Positions 9,624 through 21,059 are shown, counted from the first letter of the stretch. The stretch: DNA of 64,000 bases from Rhodoferax ferrireducens T118 (GCF_000013605.1 NC_007908.1:2046001-2110000), one strand, 5' to 3'. The notes: generated by a model not told the origin, from the letters alone. Translations and numbers: made by a program.

Positions 9624-10153
9624 AGGTGGTTGGTTTTGCCGGGTTTTCCGGCTCGGGCAAGACCACGCTGGTGGAGCGGCTGATTCCGGCGTTGCGGCGC
9701 AGGGGACTGCGGGTGTCGGTGGTCAAGCATGCCCACCACCATTTTGACATTGACCATGCGGGAAAAGACACCTACCGCCACCGTGAGGCCGGTGCCTTTG
9801 AAGTGGTTGTGGCCTCAAGCAAACGGCTGGCGCTGATGCGCGAGTTTGAGCAGGCGGCACAACTCACGGTGCATCAATTGATTGCCGAACTCTACGAGGG
9901 CGTGGACTGGGTGCTGGTCGAAGGTTTCAAGGACTCGGACTTGCTCAAGGTGGAGGTCTGGCGGGCGCAGGCCAGGCAACCGGCGCGCTACATGGACGAC
10001 GACTTCATCGTCGCCATTGCCACCGATTCACCCGATCAACTGCCGCACGCGACCTTGCGCCCGGTGCTGGACCTCAATGATGCCGAGGCGCTGGCGGATT
10101 GGCTGGTGGCGAATCAGGACCGCTTCAACTATTGCCTGGAAGACATGGCATGA
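9620..10153 (+). CDS. mobB: Molybdopterin-guanine dinucleotide biosynthesis protein MobB
   Basis: 177 residues with a P-loop at the very start (GFSGSGKTTLVERLI) and the HHHFDIDHAGKDTYRHREAG segment typical of MobB. It is a GTP-binding accessory factor for converting Mo-molybdopterin to its guanine dinucleotide form. ATGA overlaps with thrC upstream and moeA downstream tie the Mo-cofactor genes to the threonine operon. The mobA partner is not in the window. Confidence 0.92.
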   Translation: MKVVGFAGFSGSGKTTLVERLIPALRRRGLRVSVVKHAHHHFDIDHAGKDTYRHREAGAFEVVVASSKRLALMREFEQAAQLTVHQLIAELYEGVDWVLVEGFKDSDLLKVEVWRAQARQPARYMDDDFIVAIATDSPDQLPHATLRPVLDLNDAEALADWLVANQDRFNYCLEDMA

Positions 10154-11436
10154 CGCGGCCCGGCTCGCCAGATTCGCCTCGTGCGGCCCTGATGCCGCTC
10201 GATGACGCTTTGAGCCAGTTGCTGGCTTTTGCCGTGCCGCTGGCCGATATCGAATTTGTGTCCACCTTTGAGGCCGATGGCCGGGTGCTGGCGCAAGATT
10301 TGGTGTCTGACCTGCAGGTGCCCCCGCACGACAACAGTTCGATGGATGGCTATGCCGTGCGCTGCTTTGACGTGGCGCAGGCCTTGCAGGCTACTGCGCC
10401 AGAGGCGGGCACTTTGCCCGTGTCGCAACGCATTGCCGCTGGCTCGTCGGGTGTGCCGTTGGCCCCGATGACCGTGGCGCGTATTTTTACCGGCGCGCCG
10501 ATCCCTTTTGGTGCCGATGCCGTGGTGATGCAGGAAGACTGCGAAGTGCTGCCTGGCGCGGACGGACACAGCAGCAACGTGGTGCGCATCAAGTCCGTGC
10601 CGGCACCGGGCCAATGGATTCGCCGTGCCGGTGAGGACGTCACACGAGGCGCTGTTGTGCTCTCAAAAGGAGAGCTGCTAACGCCCGCCGCATTGGGGCT
10701 GGCGGCCAGTATTGGCATGAACCTGTTGCAGGTAGCGCGGCGCCCGCGGGTGGCCTTGTTCTCGACCGGCGACGAGTTGGTCATGCCCGGCGACGTGGCG
10801 CCTGAGCAGATGAAGCCCGGTGCCATCTACAACTCCAACCGCTTCTTCTTGCGCGCGCTGCTGCTGCGCCTGGGCTGTGAGGTGAGCGACCTGGGTATCG
10901 TGCCGGACCGCCTGGACGCCACGGTAGCCGCCCTGCAGGCGGCCGCGCAGGACCATGACCTGATCCTGACCAGCGGTGGTGTCTCGGTCGGCGAAGAAGA
11001 CCACATCAAGCCCGCCGTGCAGTCGCTGGGGCAGCTTGATTTGTGGCAGATCGCCATCAAACCCGGCAAGCCGTTTGCCTATGGCCGGGTGGCCAACGCC
11101 CACTTTATCGGGCTGCCTGGCAATCCGGTGTCAAGCTTTGTCACCTTCTTGCTGCTGGTGCGGCCGTTTTTGCTTGAATTGCAAGGGGTCACCCATAGCG
11201 CTATTAAATCAATAGCTATACCCGCCCATTTCACCTGGGCTAGAGCCGATAAACGCCGTGAGTTCTTGCGCGTGCGGCGCAACGCCGCGGGTGGGCTGGA
11301 TCTGTTTGCCAACCAAAGCTCGGGTGTGCTGACCTCGGCCGTCTGGGGTGATGGGCTGGTGGACAACCCGCCCGGCCAGGCCATTGCTATTGGTGACCAC
11401 GTGCGGTTTATTCCTTTTTCGGAGTTGTTGGGATGA
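10150..11436 (+). CDS. moeA: Molybdopterin molybdenumtransferase MoeA
   Basis: 428 residues from ATG 10150, which overlaps the mobB stop. DNSSMDGYAVR near residue 60, RIFTGAPIPFGADAVVMQED, LFSTGDELV and LTSGGVSVGEEDHI are MoeA landmarks. It inserts molybdate into adenylylated molybdopterin. The stretch HSAIKSIAIPAHFTWARAD (around residue 350) is encoded by a copy of the dispersed repeat and replaces the usual linker before KRREFLRVR in the C-terminal domain IV. It overlaps moaD by 4 nt. Confidence 0.94.
   Translation: MTRPGSPDSPRAALMPLDDALSQLLAFAVPLADIEFVSTFEADGRVLAQDLVSDLQVPPHDNSSMDGYAVRCFDVAQALQATAPEAGTLPVSQRIAAGSSGVPLAPMTVARIFTGAPIPFGADAVVMQEDCEVLPGADGHSSNVVRIKSVPAPGQWIRRAGEDVTRGAVVLSKGELLTPAALGLAASIGMNLLQVARRPRVALFSTGDELVMPGDVAPEQMKPGAIYNSNRFFLRALLLRLGCEVSDLGIVPDRLDATVAALQAAAQDHDLILTSGGVSVGEEDHIKPAVQSLGQLDLWQIAIKPGKPFAYGRVANAHFIGLPGNPVSSFVTFLLLVRPFLLELQGVTHSAIKSIAIPAHFTWARADKRREFLRVRRNAAGGLDLFANQSSGVLTSAVWGDGLVDNPPGQAIAIGDHVRFIPFSELLG
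11200..11248 (+). repeat. Dispersed repeat, copy 2, inside moeA reading frame
   Basis: GCTATTAAATCAATAGC followed by CATTTCACCTGGGCTAGAGCC aligns without gaps to the copy at 6771. It is translated in frame within moeA and does not interrupt the frame. Confidence 0.75.
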
Positions 11437-11684
11437 AAGTTACTGTCAAGTATTTCGCCTCCATCCGCGAGGCGCTGGGTTTGGCCAGCGAGTCCGTGAC
11501 GACCGATTCAGCCACTTTGGCTGCGCTGCGGGATGAGTTGATTGCGCGGGGCGGGGCGTATGCTGATTGCCTGGCGCGGGGACGCTCGGTGCGGCTGGCT
11601 GTTGATCAGGTGATGTGTGATGAGGCTGTTGCATTGGTGGAGGGGGCTGAGGTGGCGTTCTTTCCTCCTGTCACGGGGGGGTGA
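11433..11684 (+). CDS. moaD: Molybdopterin synthase small subunit MoaD
   Basis: 83 residues with a ubiquitin-like beta-grasp pattern (KVTVKYFASIREALG) and the essential C-terminal Gly-Gly (FFPPVTGG), which is thiocarboxylated to carry sulfur to cyclic pyranopterin monophosphate. Its start overlaps the moeA stop by ATGA. The partner moaE begins 367 nt later, beyond a large inverted repeat. Confidence 0.93.
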   Translation: MKVTVKYFASIREALGLASESVTTDSATLAALRDELIARGGAYADCLARGRSVRLAVDQVMCDEAVALVEGAEVAFFPPVTGG

Positions 11685-11715
11685 ATTTGTGAGGGCTGGT
11701 TTATTGCTATTTTTT

Positions 11716-11983
11716 CCCCCACTCACTCCCCCAACCCCTCTCTCGCCCCGCCGGGCGAAAGAGGGGAGCTTCATGTGGCCGCGTTTTTTTGAGGTGGGAA
11801 ATTTGCAGTCGACTGCGCACTGGCCTTTGAGTGGTGCCAACCCATCGAGAAGCCGATCAATTAGTTAAAGGCCAACGTGCCTGGGTGCGTCGATTTCCCA
11901 CCTTCAAAGACAAGGCCAAATGTGGCGGTTAGCTCCCCTTTCCGCCCCGGCGGGGGTGGAGAGGGGTTGGGGGAGAGGGGGGG
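11716..11983. repeat. ~270-bp imperfect inverted repeat between moaD and moaE
   Basis: The left arm (11716-11828) and right arm (11867-11983) are imperfect reverse complements around a roughly 38-nt centre. Matching blocks include CCCCAACCCCTCTC with its complement near 11960, GGGGAGCT (11763-11770) with AGCTCCCC (11931-11938), GAGGTGGGAAAT (11791-11802) with ATTTCCCACCTTC, and TGGCCTTT with AAAGGCCA. Each arm also holds a small internal GC-rich hairpin. No coding potential or transposase is seen. As RNA it would form a long hairpin separating moaD from moaE. Confidence 0.8.
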
Positions 11984-12000
11984 AATACACCAATAAAAAG

Positions 12001-12040
12001 ATCTGAGGCATCGCCAGTAAATGTGAGGCATCGCCAGTAA
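12001..12040 (+). repeat. 20-bp tandem duplication in the moaE leader
   Basis: Two adjacent 20-mers, identical except for the third base (ATC versus ATG, then TGAGGCATCGCCAGTAA), lie immediately before the moaE ribosome site AAGGAAG at about 12039-12045. Confidence 0.85.
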
Positions 12041-12051
12041 GGAAGCAACCC

Positions 12052-12543
12052 ATGGAAAATCAAGCAACTTCACCACGAGTCAGCATTCAAACCGCAGATT
12101 TCGACCTCAGCACTGAGGTCGCGCTGCTACGTGCGCAAGACCCCCGCGTAGGCGCCGTCTGCAGCTTCATCGGCACCGTGCGCGACCGCACCGCGGGCAC
12201 ATCCGGCAGCATCAGCAGCATGGAGCTGGAGCATTACCCCGGCATGACCGAAAAATCGATCGAGGCCATGATGGATGCGGCGCTCAAGCGTTTTGACATC
12301 TATGGCGCGCGTGTCATTCACCGCGTTGGACTGCTGCAACCGCTGGATCAGATCGTGCTGGTGGCGGTTACCTCGGCGCACCGGGGCGAGAGTTTCAAGG
12401 CCTGCGAGTTTTTGATGGACTACCTCAAAACCCAAGCCCCGTTCTGGAAGAAGGAGCAAACCCCCGAGGGCGCGCGCTGGGTTGATGCGCGAGTCAGCGA
12501 CGATGCCGCCCTGGCACGCTGGGGCATTGCGGCATCCAATTAG
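12052..12543 (+). CDS. moaE: Molybdopterin synthase catalytic subunit MoaE
   Basis: 163 residues. GAVCSFIGTVRD, ELEHYPGMTEKSIEAM, HRVGLLQPLDQIVLVAVTSAHRGESFKACEFLMDYLKTQ (described here by its blocks) and APFWKKE are MoaE hallmarks; the lysines of the last block are active-site residues. With MoaD it makes the dithiolene of molybdopterin. The start follows AAGGAAG with good spacing. The gene ends tail to tail with the next minus-strand gene, overlapping by 4 nt. Confidence 0.93.
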   Translation: MENQATSPRVSIQTADFDLSTEVALLRAQDPRVGAVCSFIGTVRDRTAGTSGSISSMELEHYPGMTEKSIEAMMDAALKRFDIYGARVIHRVGLLQPLDQIVLVAVTSAHRGESFKACEFLMDYLKTQAPFWKKEQTPEGARWVDARVSDDAALARWGIAASN

Positions 12544-13106
12544 TTCAGGTAGCGCGGCGGCTCGGCACTGGCAAAGGCATCCGGCGGCGAAGAAGCTGGA
12601 GCGTCAGGGTTAGGGCTCAGCAACAGGCCCCAGTCGGCTTCTTTCAGCGCCAGTTCGAGCAGATGCATGAAGCCATGCAGCAAGGGCGGACCCAGGGTGA
12701 CTTCAAAGCAGCGTGATCCCTGGCTGCCCTCCAGTTTTTCTTCAAACCCCACGCGCAAGTTGCCTGCGTCAAGAGGCGTGATGTGGATCGTGGTGGCCAG
12801 CAGCGGCTCCTGGCCGATCGGCAAGGCCGAGGCCTGCACTTTGAACGGGGTCTGAAAGTCGGCTTGCTGCAGTGCTTCCAGGCGTTTGAACTTGGCCAGA
12901 GCCCGGTCGGCGCCGCCGTCTTGACTTGCCAGCGGACGCAGCGGGCTGGGCGATGCGCCTGACGCCTGCAGCATGTGTAAAAACAGGTTCTTCACCATCC
13001 GGCGTGTCAGCCAAAGCCGCAGTTCCTGGTCCGCACGCGTGTTGAGCCGCACCAGCAGGCGATCCTGCGCCACCACGTAGCTGACTTGCACTTGATGAAT
13101 CACCAT
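12540..13106 (-). CDS. Conserved hypothetical protein next to clpB
   Basis: 188 residues starting [37 protein letters not shown] (first part shown by its landmarks [11 protein letters not shown] and LRLWLTRRM). It is soluble, with no signal peptide or membrane segment, and has a Pro/Ser/Ala-rich tail. The pattern suggests a beta-rich domain of unknown function; I do not recognise a named family with certainty. It is divergent from clpB and convergent with moaE. Base usage matches its neighbours, so it looks like a real gene. Confidence 0.6.
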   Translation of the reverse strand: MVIHQVQVSYVVAQDRLLVRLNTRADQELRLWLTRRMVKNLFLHMLQASGASPSPLRPLASQDGGADRALAKFKRLEALQQADFQTPFKVQASALPIGQEPLLATTIHITPLDAGNLRVGFEEKLEGSQGSRCFEVTLGPPLLHGFMHLLELALKEADWGLLLSPNPDAPASSPPDAFASAEPPRYLN

Positions 13107-13143
13107 GTTTTGATTTTAGTCAGCTCTGGCGCGCGCTGTTGGC

Positions 13144-13171
13144 CTTGAAATGGGCTTTGTTAACCCAAGGT
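13144..13171 (+). promoter_or_regulatory. Possible heat-shock (sigma-32 type) promoter of clpB
   Basis: CTTGAAA at 13144-13150 is a full match to the sigma-32 -35 element. After 13 nt, CCCAAGGT at 13164-13171 partly matches the CCCCATnT -10. Transcription would start about 25 nt before the clpB ATG. Only the -35 is convincing. Confidence 0.45.
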
Positions 13172-13201
13172 AATCGTGAATCAACGATGAAGAGGATCGC
13201 C

Positions 13202-15814
<2,613 letters not shown>

Positions 15815-15839
15815 GGGCGCGGCCTGAAGTCCCAATGCG

Positions 15840-15868
15840 AAAAAACCCGCCTTGGCGGGTTTTTTTAT
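15840..15868. terminator. Bidirectional terminator between clpB and comEA-like gene
   Basis: The stem AAAACCCGCC-TT-GGCGGGTTTT is followed by further Ts on the plus strand and preceded by As, so it can serve both convergent genes. Confidence 0.85.
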
Positions 15869-15885
15869 AAGCGCAAATTCTGGCC

Positions 15886-16386
15886 TTATTTTTTGGCAGC
15901 GCTGGCAGCCGGTTTGGCTGCATCAGCTTTAGGCGTGACAGCTGTCTTCACGTCTTTTGCAGTTTCTTTGACCGCGTCCTTGGTGCCGACAGCCGCTCCT
16001 TTAACCGCGTCCTTGGTGCTGATAGCCGCACCCTTGACGGCGTCTTTGGTGGTCACGGCCGCATCTTTGGCCTTTTCCGTCAATGGCTTGTTGGCTTTCT
16101 TGGCCGGTGCTGCACTTGGGCCCTGGTACGTGGCACCCGAGACAGTCAGACCTTCAGCGGAAAACTTGGCCGCATTTTTGTCGCCGACGCCTTTCACGCG
16201 GGTCACAAAATCGTCCCAACTCTTGAATTCACCTTTTTTGCGCTCGGAAATAATCAGCTTGGTGGTCACGGGACCGATGCCTTTGATGCCATCGAGCTCG
16301 GCTTCAGTGGCTTTGTTGACGTCGACCGCCGCGAACGCTGCGACCAGGAACATGGCGGCAAAAAAAGCCAGCAATTTTTTGAACAT
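15886..16386 (-). CDS. ComEA-like helix-hairpin-helix protein with 11-residue repeats
   Basis: 166 residues from ATG 16386, preceded by GAGGAG. Residues 1-20 (FKKLLAFFAAMFLVAAFAA) look like a signal peptide. Residues 21-75 hold the HhH DNA-binding pair: VDVNKATEAELDGIKGIGP, then VTRVKGVGDKNAAKF. The C-terminal half has three to four tandem repeats of the type TKDAVKGAA, then a Lys/Ala tail resembling LEA proteins. The HhH part fits the ComEA family (DNA uptake or periplasmic DNA binding). The repeat tail is unusual and may hold it on DNA or the envelope. Confidence 0.8.
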   Translation of the reverse strand: MFKKLLAFFAAMFLVAAFAAVDVNKATEAELDGIKGIGPVTTKLIISERKKGEFKSWDDFVTRVKGVGDKNAAKFSAEGLTVSGATYQGPSAAPAKKANKPLTEKAKDAAVTTKDAVKGAAISTKDAVKGAAVGTKDAVKETAKDVKTAVTPKADAAKPAASAAKK

Positions 16387-16503
16387 GAAAAACTCCTCAA
16401 AGTTTGGATTGAACTGGATCAGTGGCTCGTCATGCAAATAAAGAGACACCTCGCCATAACGGTCCGGTTCCAGGTTAGGTTGACTTGTCAGCGGCGCCGT
16501 CGT

Positions 16504-18198
16504 TCAGTAGTTGTCCAGCACCGCACCCTTGCTGGCGGTGGATGCGTTAAAGGCAAACTTGGCCTGCACGCCGCGTGTGTAGCGCGGCTGCGGGGCCGTC
16601 CACACGCTACGGCGTTTGGCAATGATGTCGTCGCTGACGTTGAGTTGCAGCAGCAACTGGTGCGCGTCGATGGTGATCGAGTCGCCTTCTTCAATCAAAG
16701 CAATCAGGCCGCCGGCAGCCGCTTCCGGTGCCACGTGACCGACCACCATGCCCCAGGTGCCACCGGAGAAACGGCCGTCGGTGATCAGGCCGACTGATTC
16801 GCCCAAACCCTGGCCGACCAGCGCGCCGGTCGGGGCCAGCATTTCGGGCATGCCGGGGCCGCCTTTGGGGCCGAGGTAGCGCAGCACCATGACATCGCCG
16901 GCCACAATCTTGTTGGCCAGAATCGCGGCCAAGGCCGATTGTTCGTCCTCAAAGACGCGTGCCGGGCCGGTCATGACCGGGTTTTTCAGGCCGGTGATCT
17001 TGGCGACGCAGCCTTCCGGGGCCAGGTTGCCCTTCAGAATGGCCAGATGGCCCTGGGCATACATCGGTTTGTTCATCGGCCGAATCACGTTTTGGTCTGC
17101 CCGTGGTGCATCCGGCACGTCTTTCAACACTTCAGCCACGGTCTGGCCGGTGATGGTGATGCAGTCGCCGTGCAGCAGGCCAGCGCTTAGCAGCATCTTC
17201 ATCACTTGCGGAATGCCACCGGCGCGGTGCAGGTCCACCGCCAGGTACTTGCCGCTCGGTTTGAGGTCGCACAACACCGGGGTTTTTTGGCGTACACGCT
17301 CAAAGTCGTCAATCGTCCACTCCACGCCTGCGGCATGGGCAATCGCCAGGAAATGCAGCACCGCGTTGGTCGAGCCGCCAATCGCCATCACAACGGCAAT
17401 CGCGTTCTCAATCGATTTGCGGGTCACGATGTCACGCGGCTTCAGGTCGTTCTTGATGGCTTCAATCAGCACCTTGGCTGATTCTTGGGCCGAATTCAGC
17501 TTCTCGTCATGCGGATTGGCCATGGTGGACGAGTAGACCAGGGAGATGCCCAGTGCCTCAAAGGCCGAACTCATGGTGTTGGCGGTGTACATGCCGCCGC
17601 AAGAGCCGGGGCCAGGGATGGCGCGGCGCTCAATCTCCAACAGATCTTCGTCGCTCATGCGACCTGCGGCGTTCTCGCCCACGGCCTCGAACACGCTCAC
17701 GATGTTGAGGTCCTGGCCCTTGTAATGGCCCGGCAAAATGGTGCCGCCGTAGACATAAATCGCGGGCACATTGGCGCGCAGCATGCCCATCAGGCCGCCG
17801 GGCATGTTTTTGTCGCAACCGCCGATCACCAGCACACCGTCCATCCACTGGCCCTGCACGCAGGTCTCAATACAGTCGGAAATTACTTCGCGGCTGACCA
17901 GCGAATACTTCATGCCCTCGGTGCCCATCGACATGCCGTCGGAAATGGTGGGGGTGCCGAACACCTGGGCGTTGCCGCCGGCTTCTTCAATCGCGGCAAT
18001 GGCGGCATCGGCCAGCTTTTGCAGGCCGGAGTTGCACGGTGTGATGGTGCTGTGGCCGTTGGCGACACCGATCATGGGCTTCTTGAAGTCGTCGGCCTCG
18101 TAGCCCATGGCGTAGTACATGGAGCGATTGGGCGCCCGCGATTTGCCCTCGGTGATGTTTTTGCTGCGTGGGTTCAGGATGACTGGTTTGATGTCCAT
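16504..18198 (-). CDS. ilvD: Dihydroxy-acid dehydratase
   Basis: 564 residues, the length of the shorter IlvD/Edd class. Cluster-binding cysteines lie in [16 protein letters not shown] and [28 protein letters not shown] near the C-terminus is the conserved substrate region. It makes 2-keto acids for valine and isoleucine and, by its keto product, leucine. It is transcribed divergently from a LysR gene over a 104-bp gap, which suggests local regulation. No other ilv gene is present. Confidence 0.95.
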   Translation of the reverse strand: MDIKPVILNPRSKNITEGKSRAPNRSMYYAMGYEADDFKKPMIGVANGHSTITPCNSGLQKLADAAIAAIEEAGGNAQVFGTPTISDGMSMGTEGMKYSLVSREVISDCIETCVQGQWMDGVLVIGGCDKNMPGGLMGMLRANVPAIYVYGGTILPGHYKGQDLNIVSVFEAVGENAAGRMSDEDLLEIERRAIPGPGSCGGMYTANTMSSAFEALGISLVYSSTMANPHDEKLNSAQESAKVLIEAIKNDLKPRDIVTRKSIENAIAVVMAIGGSTNAVLHFLAIAHAAGVEWTIDDFERVRQKTPVLCDLKPSGKYLAVDLHRAGGIPQVMKMLLSAGLLHGDCITITGQTVAEVLKDVPDAPRADQNVIRPMNKPMYAQGHLAILKGNLAPEGCVAKITGLKNPVMTGPARVFEDEQSALAAILANKIVAGDVMVLRYLGPKGGPGMPEMLAPTGALVGQGLGESVGLITDGRFSGGTWGMVVGHVAPEAAAGGLIALIEEGDSITIDAHQLLLQLNVSDDIIAKRRSVWTAPQPRYTRGVQAKFAFNASTASKGAVLDNY

Positions 18199-18302
18199 AA
18201 GAAGTCTCTCGTGAAAGGATTGCCGTTTTTCAGGCCAGAGTATGCGCCGGGCTATTATGTTGTTCCAATATATTTTTAAGTGGCAATTAATACTCGCAGC
18301 AT

Positions 18303-19271
18303 ATGAATGAGTCGCTCAATCAGTCGTTCCACCAGCCGTTGAACCCGCACCTCATCGAACTGCGGCTGTGGCGGCAGTTCTCGGCCGTGGCCGAAGAACT
18401 GCATTTTGGCCACGCGGCCGCGCGCCTGCACATGACCCAGCCGCCCCTGACGCAAGCGATCGCCCAGCTGGAAAAGCTGTTGGGTGTGCGCCTGTTTGAC
18501 CGCACCAAGCGCAGTGTGCAACTCACCGCCACCGGGCAGGCCTTGCTGCCGGCCGTGCTGGATCTGCTGGCGCGCGCGCAGGCCTTGCCGGCGCAGGCCC
18601 GGGCGGCAGCGACGGGCGAAGTGGGGCGCCTGCGGCTGGCCTTTGTGTCCACCGTGGGCTTTGCGCTGTTGCCGCAGTGGGTGCGCGCCTTTCGGCAGCT
18701 CTACCCCAAGGTGCAACTCGATCTGCTGGAAGCCACGGGTGACGTGCAGTTACTCGGGCTTGAGCGCGGTGAGATGGATGCCGGCTTTATGCTGCATGCG
18801 CCGGGCTTTGCCCCAGTGGGCCTGGCGCATTTGTTGATCACGCAAGAGTCGCTGGTGCTCGCCCTGCCCGAACATCATCGGCTGGCGAGTCGAGCCGTGC
18901 TGACTTTGAACGAGGTGTTGGCGGAGCCACTGGTCATCTTTCCGCGGCGCATCGTGCCTTCGCTGTATGACGCGATCTTTGCGCTGTACCACGCGGCAGG
19001 CTACCTGCCCGCGGTGGCGCAGGAGGCCATCCAGATGCAGACGATTGTCAACCTGGTGTCGGCCGGGCTGGGTGTGGCGTGGGTGCCCGAGAGCGTGCGC
19101 CAGTTTCAGCGCTCCGGTGTGATCTACCGCGAGGTAGGTGCAACTCAGAAAGCCCCTGGCAACAAGGTCAACGCGATGCCGGGCTGCGAGACCAGTCTGG
19201 TGTGGCGTCAGGACGGCATCAGTCCGACACTGGAGCGCTTTGTGGCGTTTGCACGGTCGCAGCTCGCATGA
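18303..19271 (+). CDS. LysR-family regulator divergent from ilvD
   Basis: 322 residues. The winged helix is at about 15-75 ([20 protein letters not shown], then [17 protein letters not shown]), followed by a LysR substrate-binding domain with the CbbR/BenM-like segment [15 protein letters not shown]. The divergent arrangement with ilvD makes ilvD a candidate target. The gap contains an imperfect dyad, TTGTTCC...GGCAA, at 18260-18286 that could be a LysR site, but it is weak. The gene runs toward lgt, whose start is about 55 nt after its stop. Confidence 0.85.
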   Translation: MNESLNQSFHQPLNPHLIELRLWRQFSAVAEELHFGHAAARLHMTQPPLTQAIAQLEKLLGVRLFDRTKRSVQLTATGQALLPAVLDLLARAQALPAQARAAATGEVGRLRLAFVSTVGFALLPQWVRAFRQLYPKVQLDLLEATGDVQLLGLERGEMDAGFMLHAPGFAPVGLAHLLITQESLVLALPEHHRLASRAVLTLNEVLAEPLVIFPRRIVPSLYDAIFALYHAAGYLPAVAQEAIQMQTIVNLVSAGLGVAWVPESVRQFQRSGVIYREVGATQKAPGNKVNAMPGCETSLVWRQDGISPTLERFVAFARSQLA

Positions 19272-19325
19272 AACGCGCACGGGTCTTCGCGATAGGGGCC
19301 TGCGCTTGCGTGCACAATGCCGTCC

Positions 19326-20144
19326 ATGCTGATTCATCCTCAAATAAATCCCGTTGCCCTGCAACTCGGACCGCTGGCCGTCCACTGGTACGGACTGACC
19401 TATCTCGCCGCTTTTGGCTTGTTCATGTTTCTGGGTATCCGTCGCCTTCGGCATGAGCCGTTTGCCTCGATCGCAGGGGCTGGTGCCTGGTCGCGCAAAG
19501 ACGTGGAAGACATTCTGTTCATGGGCGTGATGGGCGTCGTGCTGGGCGGGCGCATCGGCTACTGCCTGTTTTACAAGCCGCTCTACTACCTGGCGCACCC
19601 GCTGGAGGTTTTTGCCGTCTGGCAAGGCGGCATGAGCTTTCACGGTGGCATGCTGGGCGTGATTGCCGCCATGATCTGGTTTGCCCATTCACGCGCCAAA
19701 CCCTGGCTGCAGGTGGCTGATTTTGTGGCGCCGTGTGTGCCCACGGGCCTGGCGGCGGGGCGGGTGGGCAACTTTATCAACGGCGAACTGTGGGGGCGTC
19801 TGAGCAGCCCGGATTTGCCCTGGGGCATGGTTTTCAGGGGCGCGGGCGATCTGCCACGGCATCCATCGCAGGTGTATCAGTTCTTGGGCGAAGGGCTGCT
19901 GTTGTTCGTGCTGCTGTGGCTGTACGCTCGCAAGGAGCGCAAACAGGGCCAGGTGGCGGCGGCCTTCTTGGTGGGCTACGGCGTGTTTCGCTTTATCGCC
20001 GAGTTTTTCCGCGAACCGGATGCGTTTCTTGGCATTCTGTCGCTCGGCATGAGCATGGGGCAATGGCTGTGCCTGCCCATGATCGTCGGCGGTGTGGGAT
20101 TGTGGTGGTGGGCCCGGCGCTCGCCAATGACTCATACAAAATAG
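19326..20144 (+). CDS. lgt: Prolipoprotein diacylglyceryl transferase
   Basis: 272 residues from ATG 19326 ([17 protein letters not shown], the usual Lgt start); an in-frame ATG at 19317 adds three residues. There are several membrane segments, [18 protein letters not shown] with the catalytic-region His, and the signature [13 protein letters not shown]. It transfers diacylglyceryl to the lipobox Cys of prolipoproteins at the inner membrane. The stop is immediately followed by a dispersed repeat. Confidence 0.95.
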   Translation: MLIHPQINPVALQLGPLAVHWYGLTYLAAFGLFMFLGIRRLRHEPFASIAGAGAWSRKDVEDILFMGVMGVVLGGRIGYCLFYKPLYYLAHPLEVFAVWQGGMSFHGGMLGVIAAMIWFAHSRAKPWLQVADFVAPCVPTGLAAGRVGNFINGELWGRLSSPDLPWGMVFRGAGDLPRHPSQVYQFLGEGLLLFVLLWLYARKERKQGQVAAAFLVGYGVFRFIAEFFREPDAFLGILSLGMSMGQWLCLPMIVGGVGLWWWARRSPMTHTK

Positions 20145-20192
20145 GGCTCTAGCCCCCGTGGAATAAGCGCAAAATGCTATTTATATAATAGC
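20144..20192 (-). repeat. Dispersed repeat, copy 3 (after lgt)
   Basis: Inverse orientation. Read on the minus strand it begins GCTATTATATAAATAGC and ends CCACGGGGGCTAGAGCCC. It starts on the last base of the lgt stop codon. Confidence 0.8.
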
Positions 20193-20240
20193 AAATGTGT
20201 TGGCTGAGAAAGCTTGGTTTCATTCTGAAAGCAGATCGTT

Positions 20241-21059
20241 ATGAGTTCTAAAGTGGCGCGGCATGGCCATGTTCACTGCGAGCACCGGGACGCGGTGGCG
20301 CTGGTCACGATCGCCAACAAGCCCAAATTCAATGCCATGTCGCGTGCCATGTGGCGCGACTTGCGCGCTGTTTTTGAGCGCATTCAGCGCAGCCCTGACC
20401 TGCGGTGTGTGCTGGTGGCGGGGGAGGGCGCGCATTTCTGCGCGGGCGGTGATATCTCCGAGTACGCTGATTTCCGGTTTCAGGAAGCCAGTTTGCGCGA
20501 CTTTCACGAGAGCGACGTCTGGGGTGGCCTGCAGGCCATGCTGGACTGCGACGTGCCGATCGTGGCGCAAATTGCGGGTAACTGCATGGGTGCTGGGGTT
20601 GAGATTGCCAGTTGTTGCGATATCCGGCTGGCCGCTGCCAGCGCCCAATTTGGCGCGCCGATTGCCCGGCTGGGCTTTCCGATGGCGCCGCGTGAAGCCG
20701 CCCTGGTGGCACGTGAAGTGGGGCTGACCGTGGCGCGCCAGATGCTGCTGGCCGCAGAGATTCTCGAAGCGGTAGACATGAAGGCCGCAGGTTTTCTCAG
20801 CCAGGTGCTGTCAGAGGAGTCCTTGGCGGCACAGGCGCAAGCGATCACACTGCGCATGGCAGCCCTGGCACCGCAGGCGGCGCGGCTGAATAAACAGACA
20901 TTAAGAGCGTTAAATCAGCCTCTAGCCCCCGTCAATAGGGTGCAAGAAGCTACCAATTTACTAGCAAATGGCGGCGCCAATGCCTACGCTTACGCTGCCA
21001 GTGCCGAACACCGTGAAGGCATCACCGCCTTTCTGGAAAAGCGAAAGCCGGTGTTTTGA
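20241..21059 (+). CDS. Enoyl-CoA hydratase/isomerase family protein
   Basis: 272 residues of the crotonase fold. The oxyanion-hole motifs are AGEGAHFCAGGDISEYA and QIAGNCMGAGVEIASCCDIRLA. The catalytic Glu pair of classical hydratases is not obvious at the second position (PIARLGFPMAPREAAL), so the reaction is uncertain. A segment near residues 225-242 (NQPLAPVNRVQEATNLLAN) is encoded by a copy of the dispersed repeat, just before the conserved SAEHREGITAFLEKRKPVF end. The matB start lies 47 nt downstream. Confidence 0.85.
   Translation: MSSKVARHGHVHCEHRDAVALVTIANKPKFNAMSRAMWRDLRAVFERIQRSPDLRCVLVAGEGAHFCAGGDISEYADFRFQEASLRDFHESDVWGGLQAMLDCDVPIVAQIAGNCMGAGVEIASCCDIRLAAASAQFGAPIARLGFPMAPREAALVAREVGLTVARQMLLAAEILEAVDMKAAGFLSQVLSEESLAAQAQAITLRMAALAPQAARLNKQTLRALNQPLAPVNRVQEATNLLANGGANAYAYAASAEHREGITAFLEKRKPVF
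20916..20965 (-). repeat. Dispersed repeat, copy 4, inside enoyl-CoA hydratase frame
   Basis: On the minus strand it starts GCTAGTAAATTGGTAGC and ends TTGACGGGGGCTAGAGGCT. It is translated in frame within the hydratase gene without disrupting it. It is more diverged in the palindrome than the copies at 6771 and 11200. Confidence 0.7.

Noticed and set aside
11508..11868. Short frames in the moaD-moaE gap
   Set aside because: They fall inside the inverted repeat and read as low-complexity Arg/Pro/Ser sequence without motifs.
11716..11983. Possible insertion sequence remnant
   Set aside because: No transposase coding, and no clear target duplication next to the arms; recorded only as an inverted repeat.
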